From: Nitrospira sp.
GTDB taxonomy: Bacteria; Nitrospirota; Nitrospiria; Nitrospirales; Nitrospiraceae
Assembly (NCBI GenBank): GCA_015709715.1
Contig: CP054184.1
Location: 2,837,001 to 2,901,000 of the forward strand
Reading direction: 5' to 3'
DNA length: 64,000 nucleotides
How positions within the stretch are numbered: the first letter of the stretch is position 1; every line of letters starts with the position of its first letter. The notes under the pieces were generated by a model. That model saw nothing but the letters and a program-made list of their open reading frames with translations, did no database searches and was not told where the DNA came from. A program made the position numbers and the translations under genes. This document shows positions 49,084 to 57,919 of the stretch, piece by piece.

Positions 49084-51783
49084 ATGGACGACCAGCATTC
49101 CGCTGCCTCCGACCGATGGCATGCCTATCCGATCGATGATCTCGGTCAAGCATTCGACGTGTCCATCCGCGAAGGGCTCACGCAAGCCGAGGCCGGGCGA
49201 CGACTGTCGCTCCATGGTCCCAACGAATTGCCCGAGGCCGCGCCCCTCTCTCCCTGGAAGATCTTCCTCGCGCAATTCACCAGTGTGATCGTATGGGTCC
49301 TCGTGGGCGCGGCCGTCGTGTCCGGACTCCTGGGCGAATGGATCGATACCGCCGCCATCATGGCGATCGTGGCGTTGAACGGCCTCTTAGGGTTTGTCCA
49401 GGAGTATCGGGCCGAGCGGTCGTTGGCCGCGCTCAAGACGCTCGCCGTCACCTATGCGCACGTCGTACGTGACGGCGTTCGACAGTCGCTGGCCTCTCGC
49501 GACGTGGTGCCGGGTGACCTGATCGAGGTGGAGGCCGGAGACCAGGTGCCGGCTGATGCGCGACTGGTCCAGTCGGTGGCCTTGCGGACGCAGGAGTCGG
49601 CCTTGACCGGAGAATCCACTCCGGTCGAAAAAGAATCGGCCACGCTGGGTCATGAGGATCTCCCGCTCGGCGATCGGCGGAACATGCTGTTCCTCGGCAC
49701 GACGGTGACGGCCGGGAAGGGACGCGCGCTGGTCGTGGCCACCGGTGCGCGAACCGAGTTGGGGCGCATTGCGACCCTGATGACCGCCGTGCCGGTCGAA
49801 CCGACGCCGTTGCAGCGGCGCTTGGAACAATTCGGTCACGTCCTGCTGCTGCTGTCGTTGGGCATCGTCGCCGTCGTCTTTCTGTTGGGACTGCTACGGG
49901 GCGAGCCGGCCTTCAACATGTTCTTGACGGCGGTGAGCCTGGCGGTGGCTGCGATTCCCGAAGGCCTGCCCGCCATCGTGACGACGACGCTGGCCCTGGG
50001 CGTCATGCGCATGGTCAAACGGCACGCGCTGATCAGGCGATTGCCTGCGGTGGAAACCTTGGGCGCGGCGACGGTGATTTGCACCGACAAGACCGGGACC
50101 CTCACCAAAAATGAGATGACGGTCACGCATCTCTATGCGGAGGGACGGGTGTACGGAGTGACCGGCGAAGGGTATGACCCGGCAGGAGCCATCCTCGACG
50201 GGGATTCGTCGTGCGGCGGGCTGCAGGACCTCTTGACCGATGCGATCCTCTGTAACGGCGCTTCTCTCAAGGAAGCCGATGGAAGTTGGACGGTGCTGGG
50301 TGATCCGACCGAAGGCGCGTTGCTCGTTGCGGGCGCCAAGGCGAGGTTGCGAAAGGACGAATTGGAGCGACGGCATCCGTTGGTGCAAGAGATTCCCTTC
50401 GACTCCGATCGAAAGATGATGTCGATGGTGCGGCGATCGGGGGATGGTCTCGTGGCCTACGTGAAGGGCGCGCCGGATGTCTTGCTCAGTCGATGCTGCG
50501 AGGTGGTCGCTCTCGACGGTACGGTCACGCCGTTGACCGACGAGATTCGCGAGGAGATCGGGACGGCCAATCGACGGTTTGCCCAGCAGGCCTTGCGTGT
50601 GGTGGGGTTCGCGCGGCGGGTGCTAGATTCGGACGCGACCCAGTTTTCACCCGAGCATGTGGAAACGCAGCTCACGTTTCTGGGGTTGGCGGCCATGAAA
50701 GACCCGTTGCGCCCCGAAGCCAAGACCGCCGTGGAGCTGTGCCGCTCGGCCGGCATCACGACGGTGATGATCACCGGGGATCACAAGGAGACGGCGTTGG
50801 CCATCGCGCGTGAAGCGGGATTTTCCAGCGGTCCCCAGCAGGCCCTGTCTGGGATCGAGTTGAATGCGTTGACGGACGAAGAGTTGGCGGACCGTGTCCG
50901 GACCTTCTCCGTCTATGCGCGGGTCTCGGCGGAGCATAAGCTCCGCATCGTCAAGGCGTGGCGTGCCAGGGGAGCGGTCGTGGCCATGACCGGCGACGGC
51001 GTGAACGATGCTCCCGCCGTGCGTGAAGCCGACATCGGCATCGCGATGGGCATGACGGGCACGGATGTGACGAAGGAAGCCTCGGATATGGTGGTGACCG
51101 ACGACAATTTTGCGTCGATTGCGGCGGCTGTGGAGGAAGGCCGCGGCATCTACGACAACATTCGGAAGGCCGTCCACTATCTGCTGTCCTGCAACCTGAG
51201 CGAAGTGCTGGTGATGCTGGGCAGTACGCTGGTGGGTTGGCCGTTGCCGCTGCTGCCCATCCAGATTCTGTGGATCAATCTGGTGACCGACGGGTTTCCC
51301 GCTTTGGCTCTGGCGGTGGATCCCGGCGATCCCGATGTGATGAAACGTCCGCCCCGCGATCCTCAAGCCCGGCTGCTGGACCGTGCTCGGTTTCTCGCCA
51401 TCTGCGCGCAAGGAGGCTTGATGGCGGCGGCCACGTTGGTGGTCTTCGGCGTTACCCTCTCGTGGTGGCATGAAGATGTCGACTCCGCAAGGACCATGAC
51501 GTTCACCACACTGGTGTTGGTGCAACTGTTCCATGCGTTCAGTTCCCGCCATGACCGGTACTCGCTGTTTCAACTGGGGGTCTTCGGGAATCCGGCCCTG
51601 GTGGCGGCGGTCCTGCTGTCGGCTCTTCTGCAGGTCGGGATTCTCCTGAGCCCCTGGGGGCAGGAGATCTTCAAGGTCGTGTCGCTGCGGGGAAACGACT
51701 GGTGGTTGATGCTGGGATTCGGCGTGCTGCCGTTCCTGGCGCTGGAACTTTGGAAGATGTGGTGTCGGTGGAGGAAACCGTGA
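49084..51783 (+). CDS. P-type ATPase, Ca2+-type (P2A-like)
   Basis: 899 residues with N-terminal cation-ATPase domain (GLTQAEAGRRLSLHGPNELP), actuator ALTGESTPVEK, phosphorylation motif ICTDKTGTLTKNEMTV and hinge MTGDGVNDAPAVREADIGIA. Membrane helices are of the Ca-pump type: M4 IPEGLPAIVTTTLALG, M5 LLSCNLSEVLVMLG and M6 ILWINLVTDGFPALALAVD (NxxTD). It contrasts with the Na,K-like pump at 14036-16840. GAAGGATG precedes the start. Stop is three bases from the convergent phosphoesterase stop. Confidence 0.93.
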   Translation: MDDQHSAASDRWHAYPIDDLGQAFDVSIREGLTQAEAGRRLSLHGPNELPEAAPLSPWKIFLAQFTSVIVWVLVGAAVVSGLLGEWIDTAAIMAIVALNGLLGFVQEYRAERSLAALKTLAVTYAHVVRDGVRQSLASRDVVPGDLIEVEAGDQVPADARLVQSVALRTQESALTGESTPVEKESATLGHEDLPLGDRRNMLFLGTTVTAGKGRALVVATGARTELGRIATLMTAVPVEPTPLQRRLEQFGHVLLLLSLGIVAVVFLLGLLRGEPAFNMFLTAVSLAVAAIPEGLPAIVTTTLALGVMRMVKRHALIRRLPAVETLGAATVICTDKTGTLTKNEMTVTHLYAEGRVYGVTGEGYDPAGAILDGDSSCGGLQDLLTDAILCNGASLKEADGSWTVLGDPTEGALLVAGAKARLRKDELERRHPLVQEIPFDSDRKMMSMVRRSGDGLVAYVKGAPDVLLSRCCEVVALDGTVTPLTDEIREEIGTANRRFAQQALRVVGFARRVLDSDATQFSPEHVETQLTFLGLAAMKDPLRPEAKTAVELCRSAGITTVMITGDHKETALAIAREAGFSSGPQQALSGIELNALTDEELADRVRTFSVYARVSAEHKLRIVKAWRARGAVVAMTGDGVNDAPAVREADIGIAMGMTGTDVTKEASDMVVTDDNFASIAAAVEEGRGIYDNIRKAVHYLLSCNLSEVLVMLGSTLVGWPLPLLPIQILWINLVTDGFPALALAVDPGDPDVMKRPPRDPQARLLDRARFLAICAQGGLMAAATLVVFGVTLSWWHEDVDSARTMTFTTLVLVQLFHAFSSRHDRYSLFQLGVFGNPALVAAVLLSALLQVGILLSPWGQEIFKVVSLRGNDWWLMLGFGVLPFLALELWKMWCRWRKP

Positions 51784-51786
51784 GGC

Positions 51787-52650
51787 CTACCGCCGCGGTT
51801 CAGCCCAGATGCTGGTGAGGGGGCGTGCCTTGGCGCCGAGTCCGACCGGCTCGGCGCCGTACAGGTCCGTGAGCGTGCGCAGCAGCCCATAATGATCGGT
51901 CCGTTCATCGAATCGCCCCTGTTTGACCATGGGGCCGACGAGAATCGTCGGAATACGGTTGTCGGACTTGCCGTTATCTTCGTCGAACGTGACGATCAGC
52001 AGGCTGTTGTGGGTGGCGGCCCATTCCACATAGCGGTCGAGGTAGAAGCGGAGCCATTCGTCGCCTCGCTCGATCCGTCCCGGGTCCCAGCCGTCGTGCA
52101 TGTCATTGGCCTGATTGGGAATCACGATACTGACGGTCGGCAGCTGAGAGAAGTCGGTGGGGAAATCGGCGAACGGGCGATTTTCCTCGGCCGGGACCTG
52201 GTAGGTGGGCGCGCCTTGCCAGTTCACCCATGGATTGTGTTTGCGTACGTAGCCGCCGGCGACACAGTCCGCCGCGCCGACGGAGGGTAGGTCTTCGGCG
52301 TACCCGGTGAAGGTTTTACCGACCGCCGCGAGCGAGCTGCGGAGATTGGGTGTCGAGAGCTGGTGGGGACAGGTGTTTTTGACGATCCCCTCGATGAACC
52401 CGCCAAACAATGCGATGTAGTTGGGTTGGCTGGGATGGGTGGCGCCATAGGATTGGGTGAGGAGGGCGCCCCGTTTGATCAGGTCGTTCAGGTAGGGCGC
52501 TGCCGGAGAATCGACGATCTGATCGAAGGCATGGTTTTCCTCGATGACGATGACGATGTGATCCGGTTGCGGCAGGGGGCTCTGCGCGATCGCCCCACCG
52601 GGCAGCATCCAGGTCGCCAGGAGTAGGACGAAGACTGCGAGCTGCGTCAT
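51787..52650 (-). CDS. secreted phosphoesterase (phospholipase C/acid phosphatase family)
   Basis: 287 residues with a signal peptide (AVFVLLLATWMLPGGAIAQS). The PF04185-type motif HIVIVIEENHAFDQIVD contains the metal-binding Glu-Asn; THPSQPNYIALFGG holds the nucleophile Ser/Thr region, and LLIVTFDEDNGKSDN and GRFDERTDHYGLLRTLTDLY give the C-terminal metal ligands. It should hydrolyse phosphate esters in the periplasm or outside. It follows the ABC exporter gene by 14 bases on the same strand. Confidence 0.88.
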   Translation of the reverse strand: MTQLAVFVLLLATWMLPGGAIAQSPLPQPDHIVIVIEENHAFDQIVDSPAAPYLNDLIKRGALLTQSYGATHPSQPNYIALFGGFIEGIVKNTCPHQLSTPNLRSSLAAVGKTFTGYAEDLPSVGAADCVAGGYVRKHNPWVNWQGAPTYQVPAEENRPFADFPTDFSQLPTVSIVIPNQANDMHDGWDPGRIERGDEWLRFYLDRYVEWAATHNSLLIVTFDEDNGKSDNRIPTILVGPMVKQGRFDERTDHYGLLRTLTDLYGAEPVGLGAKARPLTSIWAEPRR

Positions 52651-52664
52651 GGACCCTCCTTGGG

Positions 52665-54395
52665 TCAGGCCGGTAATTCGCTCAGGCGTAGCGTATAGAG
52701 GTAATGATAGAGCCCTTGCCGCTCCAAGAGGGAGGCATGGGTGCCTTCTTCGACGAGCTGGCCCTTGTTGAGCACCAGAATCCGATCGGCGCGTTGGATG
52801 GTACTGAGGCGGTGCGCCACGACGAAGGTCGTGCGGTTGACCATGAGCCGTTCCAAGGCCTGTTGCACCAGCCGTTCCGATTCCGTATCGAGCGCCGAAG
52901 TGGCTTCGTCCAGCAGGAGAATGCGGGGATTTTTCAGGATCGCCCGTGCGATGGCCACCCGCTGGCGTTGCCCTCCCGAGAGGTTGATGCCCTTTTCCCC
53001 TACAATGGTGTCGTAGCCGTCCGGGAATCCGATGATGAATTCGTGCGCGTGAGCAGCCTGGCTGGCGGCGATGATGTCGGCTTCGGGCGCATCCTCGCGT
53101 CCATACCGAATGTTGTCGCGGATGGATCCGCCGAACAGAATCGTTTCTTGGGGCACCAGGGCGATCTGGCGGTAGAGACTCTCCAGGCGCACACCCCTGA
53201 GATCGTGCCCGTCGATCATGAGACGTCCCGCCGTCGGGTCGTAGAAACGGTGCAGCAGATTGATGATCGTTGTCTTGCCCGATCCTGTCGGCCCCACGAT
53301 CGCGATGAGTTCGCCGGGCTTGGCTTCAAAGGACACGTCCGAGAGGACCGGCTGGCGGGCGTCGTACGCGAACCTGAGGTGCTCGGCGCGGACATGGCCT
53401 TGCACAGCCGGGAGATCGACCGCGTCCGGCGCGTCGGCAATCTCGGCATGGGTGTCGAGAATCTCAAACACTCGCTGCATGGCGCCCTGGGCTTCCTTGA
53501 TCTGTGCGAAGACCCTGGCGGCCGATCCGAACGGGCCGATCAGGATGCCGGCGAACAGGACGAAGGCGAACAGGTCGCCGGGCGAGACGGTGCCCTCGAT
53601 GACCTGCCGTCCTCCGAACCACAACACGGCGGCGGCGGCGGCAAAGGTCACGAACGTGATCGTCGGCACGAACACCGCCATGATGGCGGCACGGCGCAAG
53701 GCCAGTTCGAGCGCTGCCTGTACCTGGGTGACGAACCGTTGTTCCTCCCGTTTGCCCTGGACGAACGATTTCACCACCCGGATGCCGGCGATGACCTCCT
53801 CCACCAGCGTGCTGACCGAGGCGGTCTGATCCTGAATGGTCGTGGAGAGCGCTCGCAACCGCCGACCGAAGAGCTTGGCGACGACGACGAGCAGCGGGAG
53901 CAGTACCAGAATAAGCAGGCACAGCCGCCAGTTCATGGCAAACAGGAAGCCGGCGCCGCCGACAAAGGTCACGATCTGCTTGGCCGCATCGATCGGGGTA
54001 TCCGTTACGACGTTCTGGATGACCGTGACATCGCTCATCAGACGGGACATCAGCTCCCCGGTCCGCCGCTTGGAGAAGAAATTGACGGACAGGGTGTGGA
54101 GGTGGGCGAAGAGATGGGTGCGGAAATCCGCGACCACCCGCTGTGACACCCACGCGGTCAAGTAACTGTGGCCCATCAAGCAGAAGCCCTGCAGCAGAAC
54201 CAGGCCCAAGAACAAGAGGATCATCTGGGTCATGTGGGCTTCGTCGCGCTGGACGGTGATGACATCCCACAGCGATCCCGCGAGGCGGAGCAGCGCCAGG
54301 TTGACGGCGGCGACCGCCATCACCATGATCGCGGCCGCAATCATGCGGGGAAAATAGGGCTTCAGGAAGGGCAGGAACCGTTTGAAGGAGGACAT
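52665..54395 (-). CDS. MsbA-like ABC exporter (fused permease and ATPase)
   Basis: 576 residues: six membrane segments in ~1-320, then an ATPase domain with Walker A VGPTGSGKTTIINLLHRFYD, signature NLSGGQRQRVAIARAILK, Walker B ILLLDEATSALD and H-loop VAHRLSTI. The permease has the type-I exporter FFSKRRTGELMSRLMSDV segment. Such half-transporters work as homodimers to flip lipid A or export drugs/lipids. GAAGGAGGAC precedes ATG 54395. No lipid A genes are next to it, so the substrate is open. Confidence 0.92.
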   Translation of the reverse strand: MSSFKRFLPFLKPYFPRMIAAAIMVMAVAAVNLALLRLAGSLWDVITVQRDEAHMTQMILLFLGLVLLQGFCLMGHSYLTAWVSQRVVADFRTHLFAHLHTLSVNFFSKRRTGELMSRLMSDVTVIQNVVTDTPIDAAKQIVTFVGGAGFLFAMNWRLCLLILVLLPLLVVVAKLFGRRLRALSTTIQDQTASVSTLVEEVIAGIRVVKSFVQGKREEQRFVTQVQAALELALRRAAIMAVFVPTITFVTFAAAAAVLWFGGRQVIEGTVSPGDLFAFVLFAGILIGPFGSAARVFAQIKEAQGAMQRVFEILDTHAEIADAPDAVDLPAVQGHVRAEHLRFAYDARQPVLSDVSFEAKPGELIAIVGPTGSGKTTIINLLHRFYDPTAGRLMIDGHDLRGVRLESLYRQIALVPQETILFGGSIRDNIRYGREDAPEADIIAASQAAHAHEFIIGFPDGYDTIVGEKGINLSGGQRQRVAIARAILKNPRILLLDEATSALDTESERLVQQALERLMVNRTTFVVAHRLSTIQRADRILVLNKGQLVEEGTHASLLERQGLYHYLYTLRLSELPA

Positions 54396-54489
54396 GGCGC
54401 TAGGACGATTGTATCAAGGCAGTGTGGAGGGCGAACACGCGGCTGTGGGCGGCGCGTGGACAGGCTCCGGCCTTCATGACGGGGTTGCG

Positions 54490-54708
54490 TTAGAGTTGAG
54501 CGATGGACTCGATCAGGTTCTTGTTGATCGCCACGAAGTCGGACCGGTCCTTCTCGTTGATCAACACGTCAGTCAGGCTGATGAACAGCCGCTGCTCTTC
54601 GTTGATCGCGTCGGACACGCGGTTGCGCATGGGTGGGATGAGAAAATCCCCGACATAGGTACAGTTCACCGTTCGAACGCGGATGCGAACCTTTTTTCCT
54701 TCGGGCAC
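54490..54708 (-). CDS. small conserved protein (DUF6812-like), 72 aa
   Basis: The start is GTG 54708 with GGAGGGATCC upstream. The protein is a compact beta-rich domain: KVRIRVRTVNCTYVGDFLIP, MRNRVSDAINEEQRLFISLT and DFVAINKNLIESI. From memory this resembles short proteins in Nitrospirota and other phyla annotated DUF6812; no role is known. It lies 31 bases downstream of a 31-residue basic protein on the same strand. Confidence 0.75.
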   Translation of the reverse strand: MPEGKKVRIRVRTVNCTYVGDFLIPPMRNRVSDAINEEQRLFISLTDVLINEKDRSDFVAINKNLIESIAQL

Positions 54709-54739
54709 GGATCCCTCCGTCCGTTATGTCGTGATGATC

Positions 54740-54835
54740 TCAGCTCTTGCGACGCAAGAATTTCTGACGCCGGCGCAATTTCTTGTACTTGTGTTTGCGC
54801 ATCTTCTTCCGGCGTTTCTTGAGGACACTCGCCAT
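54740..54835 (-). CDS. AURKAIP1/COX24-domain (mS38/bS22-like) ribosomal protein, 31 aa
   Basis: A very short gene. ATG 54835 opens 31 codons, more than half of them Lys or Arg: SVLKKRRKKMRKHKYKKLRR then RQKFLRRKS. KKRRKKMxKHKYKKxxRR is the motif of the COX24/AURKAIP1 domain, the core of the mitochondrial ribosomal protein mS38 and of bacterial homologues sitting at the small-subunit decoding region. GGAGATTGAACGT upstream supplies a ribosome site. It precedes the DUF6812-like gene. Confidence 0.85.
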   Translation of the reverse strand: MASVLKKRRKKMRKHKYKKLRRRQKFLRRKS

Positions 54836-55011
54836 ACGTTCAATCTCCAGCTACTAGGCGCGCGAGTCTAGTGGGTTTCATACCAAAATGCAAGCCGTCA
54901 ATGCATCGACGGAGCGTTCGAGTGGGGTGCGCTCCGCTCGTGCTGCTCTGGCGAGGCCTTCCCTTGAGGGCTTGCCTTGACCTCTTTCCGCGGAGCTTCC
55001 TATACTGCGCC

Positions 55012-55521
55012 ATGTTCGGTCTTCACACGTTGGTCGCAGGTGTTGCGCTCCGAGGGCTCGTTCTGCTGCTGTTGGTCCTGGCAGTGGGCTGCGCCGGGAA
55101 AACGATGCAGTATCCTGAGGACCACGATCGTATTCTCCGCATCGACAAGGCGGTGGAGTCGCTACGGAAGGCCTATGTGGATCGGGACCTGAGCGGAGTT
55201 GAAGCGCTCCTGCTCCCGTCAGGATCGTTGGAACAAATCCAGCGAGATGTGCAGAGCGACTTTGAGACCTTCCGGGATATTCAACTCGAGTTCGCCATCG
55301 AACGCATCCTGATCGAGGGAGAGAACATCGATGTGTTCGTGCATTGGCAGGGACAGTGGAAACGGCAGCCGACGGAGGCCGGCACTCGCCAGCGTGGCCA
55401 TGCCCGTCTCGCGTGGACGGGGACACAATCCATTCTGCTTCGAGAGGCCCAGGGGGATTTGCCGTTCGGGATGGGAACGCGTGTGAGTGAGCCCGCCACG
55501 AGGGGGCAGGCGAAGCCCTAG
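55012..55521 (+). CDS. putative lipoprotein, 169 aa
   Basis: ATG 55012 starts a lipoprotein signal (RGLVLLLLVLAVGC, lipobox AVGC). The mature part has a helix (ILRIDKAVESLRKAYVDRDL) and a small alpha/beta region with FRDIQLEFAIERILIEGENI and VFVHWQGQWKRQ, similar in layout to NTF2/DUF4440-type lipoproteins. An open frame extends back to 54871 but lies in leader sequence. It precedes nadB by 12 bases. Function unknown. Confidence 0.7.
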   Translation: MFGLHTLVAGVALRGLVLLLLVLAVGCAGKTMQYPEDHDRILRIDKAVESLRKAYVDRDLSGVEALLLPSGSLEQIQRDVQSDFETFRDIQLEFAIERILIEGENIDVFVHWQGQWKRQPTEAGTRQRGHARLAWTGTQSILLREAQGDLPFGMGTRVSEPATRGQAKP

Positions 55522-55533
55522 CTCGAAGAAACC

Positions 55534-57210
55534 TTGTCTGTACGAGTCTCCTCCCATAAGCTTGAAACGGATTTTCTCGTCGTCGGCGGCGGGGTTGCCG
55601 GCTTGCGCGCGGCGATCGAACTGAGTCGAGCCGGGCGTGTTCTGATGCTGACCAAGGGCCATCCCTACGAGAGTAATTCGATGTTCGCGCAGGGGGGCGT
55701 GGCGGTGGCGCTGAGCGAGGAAGACGACGTCGGCAGCCATCTGACCGATACCTTGAAGGCGGGACATGGACTCTGCCGCCGCGAAGCCGTCCGCGTGCTG
55801 GTCGAGGAGGGGCCGGATCGCATCCAGGAACTGATCGCCTGGGGTGCCAAGTTCGACAAGATCGGGAAGCGGTTTGCCTATACCCGCGAGGCCGCTCACA
55901 GTCGGAGCCGCATCCTCCGCGCCCGCGGTGATGCGACGGGCAATGAAATGGTGCGGGCGCTCATGGCCCATGCGGCGCGGCAACGCCGCATCCACCGACT
56001 CGACCGGCGGTTTACCGTGGACCTGCTGGTGTTGGAGGGGCGCTGTTGCGGGGCCATCGTGCTGAACGAATTGACAGGGGAACGTTCCCTCCTGGCGGCC
56101 GGTGCGGTCGTGCTGTCCACCGGAGGGGCCGGGCAGGTTTATGCGCGGACCACCAATCCCGGCAATGCCACCGGCGACGGCATGGCGATGGCGCTTCGAG
56201 CCGGGGCGGTGCTCACGGACATGGAGTTCGTGCAGTTCCACCCCACGTCGCTCTACTTGCCGTCCAGTCCGCCTTTTCTGCTCTCGGAAGCCATCCGGGG
56301 GGAAGGCGGCCGACTGCGCAACATCAAGGGCGAGTTGTTCATGCACCGGTATCATCCTGACGGGGCGTTGGCGCCTCGGGATGTCGTGTCGCGGGCCATC
56401 TGGTCGGAGATGGCGGCCACGCGGGCGCGCCACGTGTATTTGGACGTGACGCATCTGGGGGCGGCCTTCGTGAAGCGGCGGTTTCCGACCATCTATGCCA
56501 CCTGTCTTCGGTACGACATCGATATGACCGAGGAGTGGATTCCGGTTTCTCCCAGCGCACATTACATGATGGGGGGCGTCTGGACCGATGTGGACGGCGC
56601 CACCACGCTGCCGGGACTGTATGCCGCGGGAGAGGTGGCCTGTAGCGGAGTCCATGGGGCCAATCGTCTGGCCAGCAATTCCTTGCTTGAAGGTCTGGTG
56701 TTCGGGATGCGGGCTGCTCGGGCTGCCGTTGCCCATGCAGGGCGCTCCTCCCTGCCCACCACGCTACCCACCGTCGAGGAGTTGGAGGAGGGGCGACCGA
56801 TTGAGTTGGATGATCCGGAGAAACTTCGAAGCTCACTCCGGCGTGTGATGTGGGGGAAGGTCGGAGTCGTGCGTTCGCGGGATTCCCTGATCGCCGCCTC
56901 GGCACAATTGGTGCGGTGGATGCGGCTGTTGGACCATCCCTTCACGTCGCGGGCGGCCTTGGAGGTCAAGAATATGGTGCAGGTCGCTCGTTGTGTCACG
57001 GAGGCGGCGTTGTGGCGGGAGAATAGTGTGGGGGCTCATTACCGGTCCGATTTTGCCGAGGCCAACCTGCCCGGGTGGCGGGCGCACAGTCGCCTCTGCT
57101 TGGGCTCCGACGAGGTTACCGGGGTTGGGGCGAAGGCGAGAGACCTCGTGCTCGTATCGCAGGAGGCGCCGAATGGGAAGGGTGGGAAACGGAAATCCGG
57201 TCGTTCATAA
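55534..57210 (+). CDS. nadB: L-aspartate oxidase
   Basis: 558 residues. It oxidises L-aspartate to iminoaspartate, the first step of de novo NAD synthesis. Evidence: FAD Rossmann motif FLVVGGGVAGLRAAIELSRA, SMFAQGGVAVAL, LSTGGAGQVYARTTNPGNAT, the substrate loop FVQFHPTSLY and CSGVHGANRLASNSLLEGLV. The start is TTG 55534 with a weak AAGAAA site. Its last 95 bases overlap, tail to tail, the convergent transglycosylase gene; the coding of both is intact. nadA and nadC are not in the window. Confidence 0.95.
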   Translation: MSVRVSSHKLETDFLVVGGGVAGLRAAIELSRAGRVLMLTKGHPYESNSMFAQGGVAVALSEEDDVGSHLTDTLKAGHGLCRREAVRVLVEEGPDRIQELIAWGAKFDKIGKRFAYTREAAHSRSRILRARGDATGNEMVRALMAHAARQRRIHRLDRRFTVDLLVLEGRCCGAIVLNELTGERSLLAAGAVVLSTGGAGQVYARTTNPGNATGDGMAMALRAGAVLTDMEFVQFHPTSLYLPSSPPFLLSEAIRGEGGRLRNIKGELFMHRYHPDGALAPRDVVSRAIWSEMAATRARHVYLDVTHLGAAFVKRRFPTIYATCLRYDIDMTEEWIPVSPSAHYMMGGVWTDVDGATTLPGLYAAGEVACSGVHGANRLASNSLLEGLVFGMRAARAAVAHAGRSSLPTTLPTVEELEEGRPIELDDPEKLRSSLRRVMWGKVGVVRSRDSLIAASAQLVRWMRLLDHPFTSRAALEVKNMVQVARCVTEAALWRENSVGAHYRSDFAEANLPGWRAHSRLCLGSDEVTGVGAKARDLVLVSQEAPNGKGGKRKSGRS

Positions 57211-57781
57211 GGAAGGCGCGGTAATAACGCAGCACTTTTTTCACGTACTCTCGGGTCTCTTCGATGGGCGGCAAGCCTCGGTATCGGTCTACAGTATGCT
57301 CTCCGGCATTGTAGGCAGCGAGGGCGAGGGGGAGATTGCCCTGAAATCGATCCAGAAGCTGCCGTAGATATTTCGTCCCTCCGCCGATGTTGTCATCCGG
57401 GTTATAGGAATCCCTCACGTCGAGGCGCAGGGCTGTCTGTGGCATCAACTGCATGAGCCCCACGGCCCCCGCCCGGGACACCGCCATCGGGTCGAAGTCG
57501 GACTCGGTCTTGATGATGGCACGAATGAGGGCCGGGTGAAGTCGGTGGGCTCGGGAGTGACGAGCGATGACGGGCGCCAATTCACCGTCGGAGATGACGC
57601 TTCGCGGATGGGGAAGACTCGAACTGACGCGTCGGTAGCGGGGATCATTCGGCACATTCGTCAGAGAGATGGTTCCGTTCGCATCGACGTACTGGTAGAC
57701 ATCGGCTAGGGCCGTTCCTGCCGTCAGCAGGATGGTGGCCGATGCCCATAACAGTGGTGGAATTGCCGATCGAGAGGCCAT
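57116..57781 (-). CDS. lytic transglycosylase with DUF4124-type N-terminal domain
   Basis: 221 residues. A signal peptide (PLLWASATILLTAGTALA) is followed by a short DUF4124-like segment (VYQYVDANGTISLTNVPND) and an SLT domain: LIRAIIKTESDFDPMAVSRA with catalytic Glu, GAVGLMQLMPQTA and LALAAYNAGEHTVDRYRGLP. It cleaves peptidoglycan in the periplasm. The C-terminal ~30 residues, beyond the SLT fold, lie in the 95-base overlap with nadB, so the overlap costs no catalytic part. Confidence 0.92.
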   Translation of the reverse strand: MASRSAIPPLLWASATILLTAGTALADVYQYVDANGTISLTNVPNDPRYRRVSSSLPHPRSVISDGELAPVIARHSRAHRLHPALIRAIIKTESDFDPMAVSRAGAVGLMQLMPQTALRLDVRDSYNPDDNIGGGTKYLRQLLDRFQGNLPLALAAYNAGEHTVDRYRGLPPIEETREYVKKVLRYYRAFLMNDRISVSHPSHSAPPAIRARGLSPSPQPR

Positions 57782-57919
57782 CTGAGTGGAAGCTCCGATG
57801 TGCGAGCACGGATGAAGTGTGATGCATCAACCGTAGCAGCTGTCCCTGGGCCTGTCAAAAACCCTCCTGCCGGATAAACCGCGCAACTGGTTGATAATCC
57901 GCGTGATGCGGCCTGGCGC

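Noticed and set aside
52704-54146. A 480-codon plus-strand frame opposite the ABC exporter
   Set aside because: Antisense shadow of a gene with clear Walker and signature motifs.
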